Shown here piece by piece: positions 59,387 to 64,000 of a stretch of DNA of 64,000 nucleotides. The translations under genes were made by a program, and so were the position numbers. Position 1 is the stretch's first letter. Each line of letters begins with the position of its first letter. This stretch comes from Aequorivita marisscotiae (lineage in GTDB: Bacteria > Bacteroidota > Bacteroidia > Flavobacteriales > Flavobacteriaceae). Under the pieces are notes generated by a model. That model ran no database searches. It had not been told where the DNA came from and saw only the letters and a program-made list of their open reading frames with translations. The stretch spans positions 868,001 through 932,000 of the forward strand of contig NZ_CP122379.1 in assembly GCF_029814825.1 (NCBI RefSeq). The letters run 5' to 3'.

Positions 59387-60874
59387 TCAATTCTTCAGTA
59401 AACGAAACACACTATTTGAAGTTTTCAGAAAATAAACGCCACTTTGGACAGCGGCAAGATTTAGCTGTGATTGCGTTTCAGTCAATTCACCAGTGGCAAT
59501 AACTTTTCCAGTAATATCAGTTATTTGGTACTCCGTAGTTTCAGGAAATTCGCGTTCAATGGTGAAAATTCCGTTTGAGGGATTTGGGTAAATAGTTGTT
59601 TTTTGGTTTTCAAATTCGGGAGTGGACAAAGGATTATTAACACGGCGCTCCATAATAATATCTTCTTGCCCATTGTACCAAGCTGTATTGGCCAAACAAG
59701 TGATTTTACCGTCCTGTTGAATTAACATATCTGTTACAAAATACTCAGTAGAATTTGTGACGAAATTAAAACCTGTATCCACATATCCATCAATGTAATA
59801 CCGCTTCATAAAAAACGGTCCGCCACCCTCAAAAAAATCAGTAAGCTCTCCAAAAACTAACAATCTTTGGTTCTCTTGAACTTCAATGTTGCTTATTATA
59901 AAATTATTTCTGTTCGGATTTATATACCCATTATTGCCAAAAGATGTATCAAAACTTCCATCAGGTAGGTATCTGAAAATTAAATTATTCATTATATCAA
60001 ACTGCCAATCCAAAAAAGAACTGTGAACTGCAATTTTACCATCATTGTACAGAGCAATATGGTTTGATGAATAATCAGGTTCATTCGTTATGCTCACTAT
60101 TCCATTACTGCCAAACGACGTATCCAATGTACCATTAGACAAGTAACGCAATAGCACTTGAGATGTAACACCGTTTTCTTGACTTATGCCGAGGACGACT
60201 ATTTTGTTATTAGACGTTATTTCTATTTTTTGAGCCGAGTTTGATTCATTTCCTACTTCTGTAATTACCACGCCATTATTTCCAAAAGTAGAGTCTAAAG
60301 TTCCGTCAGGCAAATATTTTTTCAAGCCAATTTTAGATATTCCATTTTCAAATAATCTACCCGCTGCTAAAAGCGAATCATCATTTAAAAGTACCATCTC
60401 GCCACTATAAATACTCTCGGGAAATACTATCAGTTCTCCACTATTCCCGAAACTAGTATCTACTGAGCCATCGGCTAAAAATCGGTTAACTACAAACTCA
60501 GAATTAGCAGTCAGACTAAATGATCCACTAGCAACAATTTTACCATCACTTTGGCTTAAAACCTTTCTGTAATATTCCTCTTCATAACCTGCACCATTAA
60601 AAACTGTTACCCCATTTGTACCAAAAGAAGTATCTAAAGTACCATTTAGGTTATATCTAGCTATAGACGGAAAAGCTTGTCCTTGAATTTTAAACTGTCC
60701 CGCCACCAATAGTTTTTCATCTGTTTGCTGTGCAATTGAAATGGCCATATCCGTATCGCCTGCAATATCGGTTTGTACGGTTCCATTGTTTCCAAACGAA
60801 ACATCTAAACTGCCGTCTTGGGCAAGTCCTAAAGTCGAGAACATTCCCACTAAAAAAAGTAAAACTATTTTCAT
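59387..60874 (-). CDS. T9SS cargo protein with delta-60 repeat propeller (paralog 2)
   Basis: 495 residues, same layout as its neighbour: signal peptide MKIVLLFLVGMFSTLGLAQ, repeated NLNGTLDTSFGTNGVTVF-type units, then a T9SS type A domain (YPNPSNGIFTIEREFP...SVFRLLKN). The two proteins differ most in the middle of the repeats. They lie 39 bases apart on the same strand, so this is a tandem duplication and probably one transcript. Confidence 0.88.
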   Translation of the reverse strand: MKIVLLFLVGMFSTLGLAQDGSLDVSFGNNGTVQTDIAGDTDMAISIAQQTDEKLLVAGQFKIQGQAFPSIARYNLNGTLDTSFGTNGVTVFNGAGYEEEYYRKVLSQSDGKIVASGSFSLTANSEFVVNRFLADGSVDTSFGNSGELIVFPESIYSGEMVLLNDDSLLAAGRLFENGISKIGLKKYLPDGTLDSTFGNNGVVITEVGNESNSAQKIEITSNNKIVVLGISQENGVTSQVLLRYLSNGTLDTSFGSNGIVSITNEPDYSSNHIALYNDGKIAVHSSFLDWQFDIMNNLIFRYLPDGSFDTSFGNNGYINPNRNNFIISNIEVQENQRLLVFGELTDFFEGGGPFFMKRYYIDGYVDTGFNFVTNSTEYFVTDMLIQQDGKITCLANTAWYNGQEDIIMERRVNNPLSTPEFENQKTTIYPNPSNGIFTIEREFPETTEYQITDITGKVIATGELTETQSQLNLAAVQSGVYFLKTSNSVFRLLKN

Positions 60875-61001
60875 AATATTGAGATTTTATGAATAAAGGG
60901 GAGAATTATTCCTACAAGATACTAAATTTTCAAATACAGCAAATATTTTCCACCAAATTTTGTAAATTTATAGCGCTTCCCATAATTAAATAATCGCAAT
61001 C

Positions 61002-61009
61002 TATTTTTG
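61002..61009 (+). promoter_or_regulatory. -7 box of recJ
   Basis: TATTTTTG matches TAnnTTTG, 37 bases upstream of the recJ ATG. Confidence 0.4.
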
Positions 61010-61046
61010 GAATTTGTAATTTTAAACTTTGAAATTTTCGAAGTAT

Positions 61047-62735
61047 ATGCGCTGGACCCTAAAACCAAAACCCGATCCCGAAAAAGTAAATTCACTTTCA
61101 AAAGCCTTGAAGATTGAACCACTTATTGCTTCGCTTTTGGTACAGCGCGGGGTAGAAACTTTTGAAGAAGCCGAAAAATTTTTTCGCCCAAATTTGGACA
61201 ATCTTCACGATCCGTATCTTATGAAAGATATGGATAAGGCGGTTTTGCGCATTCAAAAAGCAATTGAAAATGAAGAATACATATTGGTTTACGGTGATTA
61301 CGATGTAGATGGAACCACAAGCGTTGCCTTGCTTTCTTCATACTTAAAAAGTTATTACCCTAATGTTTCAACCTATATTCCCGACCGTTATAACGAAGGG
61401 TATGGCGTATCGTATAAAGGAATTGATTATGCCGAAGACAATGGTTTTTCGTTAATTATAGCTTTAGATTGCGGTATAAAAGCCATCGACAAAGTTGGCT
61501 ACGCATCCGAAAAAAATATCGATTTTATCATTTGCGATCACCACCGACCGGGGAAGGAAATTCCGAAAGCCGTGGCCGTACTCGACCCAAAACGGGATGA
61601 TTGCTTCTATCCGTACAAGGAACTTTGCGGGTGCGGTGTTGGTTTCAAATTAATTCAAGCTTTAGCCGAAAAACGAGGTTTACAGCTTGAAGATTTATTG
61701 CTGTATTTAGATTTGGTAGCTACTGCAATTGCAGCAGATATTGTACCAATCACCGGTGAAAACCGCATCCTTGCACACTACGGTCTTAAAGTAATAAACA
61801 GCAATCCACGAACGGGAATACAAGCAATCTTAAAGCAAGTAAAAAAGGAAAAACTTACCATTACCGATGTAGTTTTTATAATAGCCCCGCGCATCAACGC
61901 CGCCGGACGAATGAAACACGGAAACCACGCTGTTGCGCTCCTTACTGAAACAGATTTTGAGAAAGCCCAAACGTACGCCGCGGAGATTGAAACTTTTAAC
62001 ACGGACCGACGTGAAGCAGACAAACAAATTACAGAGGAGGCACTACAGCAAATAATTGCTAATAAAGAAGAAGCACGTAAAACCACTGTTGTTTATCAAG
62101 AAAACTGGCACAAAGGGGTTATTGGCATTGTGGCTTCCCGATTGACCGAAACCTATTATCGCCCAACTTTAGTGTTTACCAAAAGTGGCGAAAAGCTTGC
62201 TGCATCGGCCCGATCTGTGAAGGGATTTGATGTGTATAATGCGTTGGAAAGTTGTTCGGAACACATCGAGCAATTCGGAGGGCATATGTATGCCGCAGGT
62301 TTAACATTATTTGAAAAAGATTTCGAAAATTTTAAAAATGAATTTGAACGCGTGGTTTCAGAAACCATTGATCCACATTTGCTTACCCCCGAAATTAGAA
62401 TAGATACCGAAATAAACCTGCAAGACATCACCCCAAAATTTTTCAGAATTTTAAAACAATTTGCCCCTTTCGGCCCTGGAAATATGACACCCACTTTTAT
62501 GACCCAAAACCTAATGGATACCGGTTGGGGAAAATGTGTGGGGGAAGATAAAACACATTTACGCGTCGTGGTGAAACAAGGAAATTCGAACCAATTTACG
62601 GGAATTGGGTTTGGTTTGGCAGATAAACAAGATATCGCCTGCGGCGGAAAACCTTTTATGGCAGCGTATTGTATTGATGAAAACGAATGGCAAGGAAACA
62701 TTAGCCTGCAATTACGTTTAAAAGATATTCGTTAA
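61047..62735 (+). CDS. recJ: Single-stranded-DNA-specific exonuclease RecJ
   Basis: 562 residues from the ATG at 61047; a TTG six codons upstream is less likely. DHH motifs are VYGDYDVDGTTSVALL (motif I), ALDCGIKAI, IICDHHRPG (DHH), CGCGVGFKLIQAL and the DHHA1 part SARSVKGFDVYNALE with FGGHMYAAG. It degrades single strands 5' to 3' in recombination and mismatch repair. Divergent from the T9SS paralogs. A palindromic element follows its stop. Confidence 0.94.
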   Translation: MRWTLKPKPDPEKVNSLSKALKIEPLIASLLVQRGVETFEEAEKFFRPNLDNLHDPYLMKDMDKAVLRIQKAIENEEYILVYGDYDVDGTTSVALLSSYLKSYYPNVSTYIPDRYNEGYGVSYKGIDYAEDNGFSLIIALDCGIKAIDKVGYASEKNIDFIICDHHRPGKEIPKAVAVLDPKRDDCFYPYKELCGCGVGFKLIQALAEKRGLQLEDLLLYLDLVATAIAADIVPITGENRILAHYGLKVINSNPRTGIQAILKQVKKEKLTITDVVFIIAPRINAAGRMKHGNHAVALLTETDFEKAQTYAAEIETFNTDRREADKQITEEALQQIIANKEEARKTTVVYQENWHKGVIGIVASRLTETYYRPTLVFTKSGEKLAASARSVKGFDVYNALESCSEHIEQFGGHMYAAGLTLFEKDFENFKNEFERVVSETIDPHLLTPEIRIDTEINLQDITPKFFRILKQFAPFGPGNMTPTFMTQNLMDTGWGKCVGEDKTHLRVVVKQGNSNQFTGIGFGLADKQDIACGGKPFMAAYCIDENEWQGNISLQLRLKDIR

Positions 62736-62751
62736 TATTGACCCGGAACCG

Positions 62752-62783
62752 TTGTAGGGACAAGGCAAGCCTTGTTCCTACAA
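62752..62783. repeat. REP-like palindrome between recJ and lpxH
   Basis: TTGTAGGGACAAGGC (62752-62766) and GCCTTGTTCCTACAA (62769-62783) pair with a single mismatch around two bases. It can also end both convergent transcripts. Confidence 0.65.
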
Positions 62784-62805
62784 TCACGACACATCCGTAA
62801 AACGA

Positions 62806-63573
62806 TTACAATGAATGGGGTTTGAATTCCCTCAATTCAAACCGTTCGCCATCAAAAACGCCGTAGGTATAATGGTTTATCCAATCGCCAAGATTATAAT
62901 AGGTTGAATTGTCGCCAACCTTTATTTCCATCGGCAAATGGCGATGCCCAAAGATAAAATAATCAAAATGTTTCCTTTCCAATTTTCGTTTGGCGTATTG
63001 GGCCAACCATTCCTTTTCCTCACCTAAAAACGCTTTGTCCTCATCGCCGGAAATCAATTTGTTTTTTACCGAAAGATGTTGTGCCAATCGCACTCCAATA
63101 TCGGGATGCAACCACCGGAATAGCCACTGCGAAAGCGGATTGGTAAAAACTTTCTTCATCCGCTTGTAACCTTTATCGCCCGGACCTTTTCCATCGCCGT
63201 GACCAATAAAAAAATGTTTGTTATTAAAAACAAACTCTTTCGGGTCGTGATATACTGGAATATTGAGTTCTTTTTCAAAATAATCGTGCATCCACAAATC
63301 GTGGTTGCCCACAAAAAAGTGAATTTGGATGCCGCTATCACGAAGCTCTGCCAATTTCCCCAAAACACGAACAAAACCTTTTGGTACAACAGTTTTATAT
63401 TCAAACCAAAAATCAAAAAGGTCGCCGAGCAGGAAAATTGCTTCGGCATCGTGTTTTATAGTGTCCAGCCATTTCACAAAAATCTTTTCGCGCGGCAAGC
63501 TTTCGGCCTGTGTGGGCGCGCCAAGATGATTATCGCTGGAAAAGTATATTTTCTTGCCTTGCGGGATTTGCAT
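62806..63573 (-). CDS. lpxH: UDP-2,3-diacylglucosamine diphosphatase
   Basis: 255 residues of the metallophosphoesterase fold. Metal-binding motifs: FSSDNHLG (DxH type), LLGDLFDFWFEY, FFVGNHDLWM, IGHGDGKGPGDKGYKRM and FGHRHLPM. The FDFWFEY and GHGDG pieces are typical of LpxH, which removes UMP in lipid A synthesis. LpxH is peripheral to the inner membrane. Confidence 0.88.
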   Translation of the reverse strand: MQIPQGKKIYFSSDNHLGAPTQAESLPREKIFVKWLDTIKHDAEAIFLLGDLFDFWFEYKTVVPKGFVRVLGKLAELRDSGIQIHFFVGNHDLWMHDYFEKELNIPVYHDPKEFVFNNKHFFIGHGDGKGPGDKGYKRMKKVFTNPLSQWLFRWLHPDIGVRLAQHLSVKNKLISGDEDKAFLGEEKEWLAQYAKRKLERKHFDYFIFGHRHLPMEIKVGDNSTYYNLGDWINHYTYGVFDGERFELREFKPHSL

Positions 63574-63629
63574 GGAGCAAAGATAGTGAAAGTGAATTGT
63601 CGGAGTACTTTTTTATTAAGTTGTATGTT

Positions 63630-63654
63630 TTGTTATAACAATGTATTAACTTTG
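63630..63654 (+). promoter_or_regulatory. mazEF promoter with palindromic operator
   Basis: TTGTTATAACAA (63630-63641) is a perfect 12-bp palindrome directly before TAACTTTG (63647-63654), an exact -7 box. A TTG at 63621-63623 could be the -33 element. The operator-like palindrome fits autorepression by MazE, as known for such pairs. Confidence 0.5.
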
Positions 63655-63670
63655 TGTAAATTTTTCAAAA

Positions 63671-63925
63671 ATGGAAGCGAAAATAATAAAGATTGGTAAT
63701 TCAAAAGGAATCATTATACCAGCCAAATTTCTGAAGCTCATCGGCCTCGAGGAAAAAGTTGCCATCGAAATTGAAGATGACAAAATGATCATTACAGCTG
63801 CAAAATCTAAACCTCGTGAAGGGTGGGAAGAAATGCTGGCAGAAGATGTGACTAAATATGGGCAGCCCGAAAGATTGATGCCAGATTTTTTCGAAGAAGA
63901 AAATAATTCTGATTGGGAATGGTAA
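63671..63925 (+). CDS. mazE: MazE-type AbrB antitoxin
   Basis: 84 residues. The N-terminal AbrB/SpoVT swapped-hairpin is KIIKIGNSKGIIIPAKFLKLIGLEEK; the acidic C-terminal tail (PDFFEEENNSDWEW) would mask the toxin. The last seven bases overlap the mazF ATG, indicating translational coupling. Confidence 0.88.
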   Translation: MEAKIIKIGNSKGIIIPAKFLKLIGLEEKVAIEIEDDKMIITAAKSKPREGWEEMLAEDVTKYGQPERLMPDFFEEENNSDWEW

Positions 63926-64000
63926 AACAATACGATATTTATTGGGTGAACTTAGATCCAACCGTTGGAAGTGAGATTAAAAAAACGCGTCCTTGTCTTA
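63919..64000 (+). CDS. mazF: MazF-type toxin, 5' end only (partial)
   Basis: ATG at 63919 overlaps the mazE stop in another frame and runs to the window edge. The visible 27 residues (MVKQYDIYWVNLDPTVGSEI, then KKTRPCL) match the MazF/PemK start, including the conserved WVNLDPTVGSEIKKTRP loop. Family members are endoribonucleases. Cut off by the window. Confidence 0.88.
   Translation, partial: MVKQYDIYWVNLDPTVGSEIKKTRPCL

Overview
This window is a stretch of chromosome from a member of the Bacteroidota, almost certainly a marine-type Flavobacteriaceae. The evidence is low GC by eye, several secreted proteins ending in type IX secretion (T9SS type A) sorting domains, a PorZ-like T9SS component, TAnnTTTG-type -7 promoter boxes, and lineage-typical families (THC0290_0291-like, DUF6268-like, DUF2141, META). 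The genus cannot be fixed from the sequence. No rRNA, tRNA, CRISPR array, IS element or prophage was seen.

Layout. 1-2220: tail of an unknown gene, an outer-membrane barrel protein, a zinc-ribbon protein and a SYLF protein. 2318-12429 (minus): three closely packed genes for a Tat-exported intradiol-dioxygenase-like protein lacking its metal ligands, a phage-tail-collar protein, and a ~2,990-residue T9SS adhesin with ten near-identical 87-residue HYR-type repeats. 12649-16888: histidine kinase, NtrC-type sigma-54 activator, palindromic upstream site, near-perfect -24/-12 promoter, a 57-residue Cys4 protein and glutamate dehydrogenase, closed by a nested terminator. 16907-20711: GreA/Rnk-like protein, small helical protein and the split proton-translocating transhydrogenase. 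20724-31392: transporters, regulators, channels and small secreted proteins. 31415-36855 (minus): recO, porZ and two T9SS cargo proteins, one a zinc metalloprotease whose signal peptide is out of frame across a heptanucleotide repeat. 37065-43462: a second, NADP-type glutamate dehydrogenase, an OM protein, cystathionine gamma-synthase and small enzymes. 43543-46918: yicC-gmk-nadD and gpsA. 46970-53818 (minus): prolyl oligopeptidase, DoxX, asd, amidase, mscL, alr, tdk. 54000-57741: coiled-coil protein, DoxX-like, rsmI, an AAA/DUF4143 ATPase with paired palindromes, and an AhpD-like protein. 57875-60874 (minus): two tandem paralogous T9SS beta-propeller proteins. 61047-64000: recJ, lpxH, and mazE with the start of mazF.

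How the genes fit together. The best-supported functional unit is 12649-20711. A two-component sigma-54 system sits beside an operon for glutamate catabolism or synthesis and next to a transhydrogenase that interconverts NADH and NADPH, suggesting control of the nitrogen/redox balance. The second theme is surface display: a T9SS accessory protein (PorZ) and five T9SS cargo proteins lie within the same 60 kb. The most striking single observations are the out-of-phase heptamer repeat in the metalloprotease leader (36821-36841) and the sigma-54/UAS/Cys4 protein arrangement (15174-15506).
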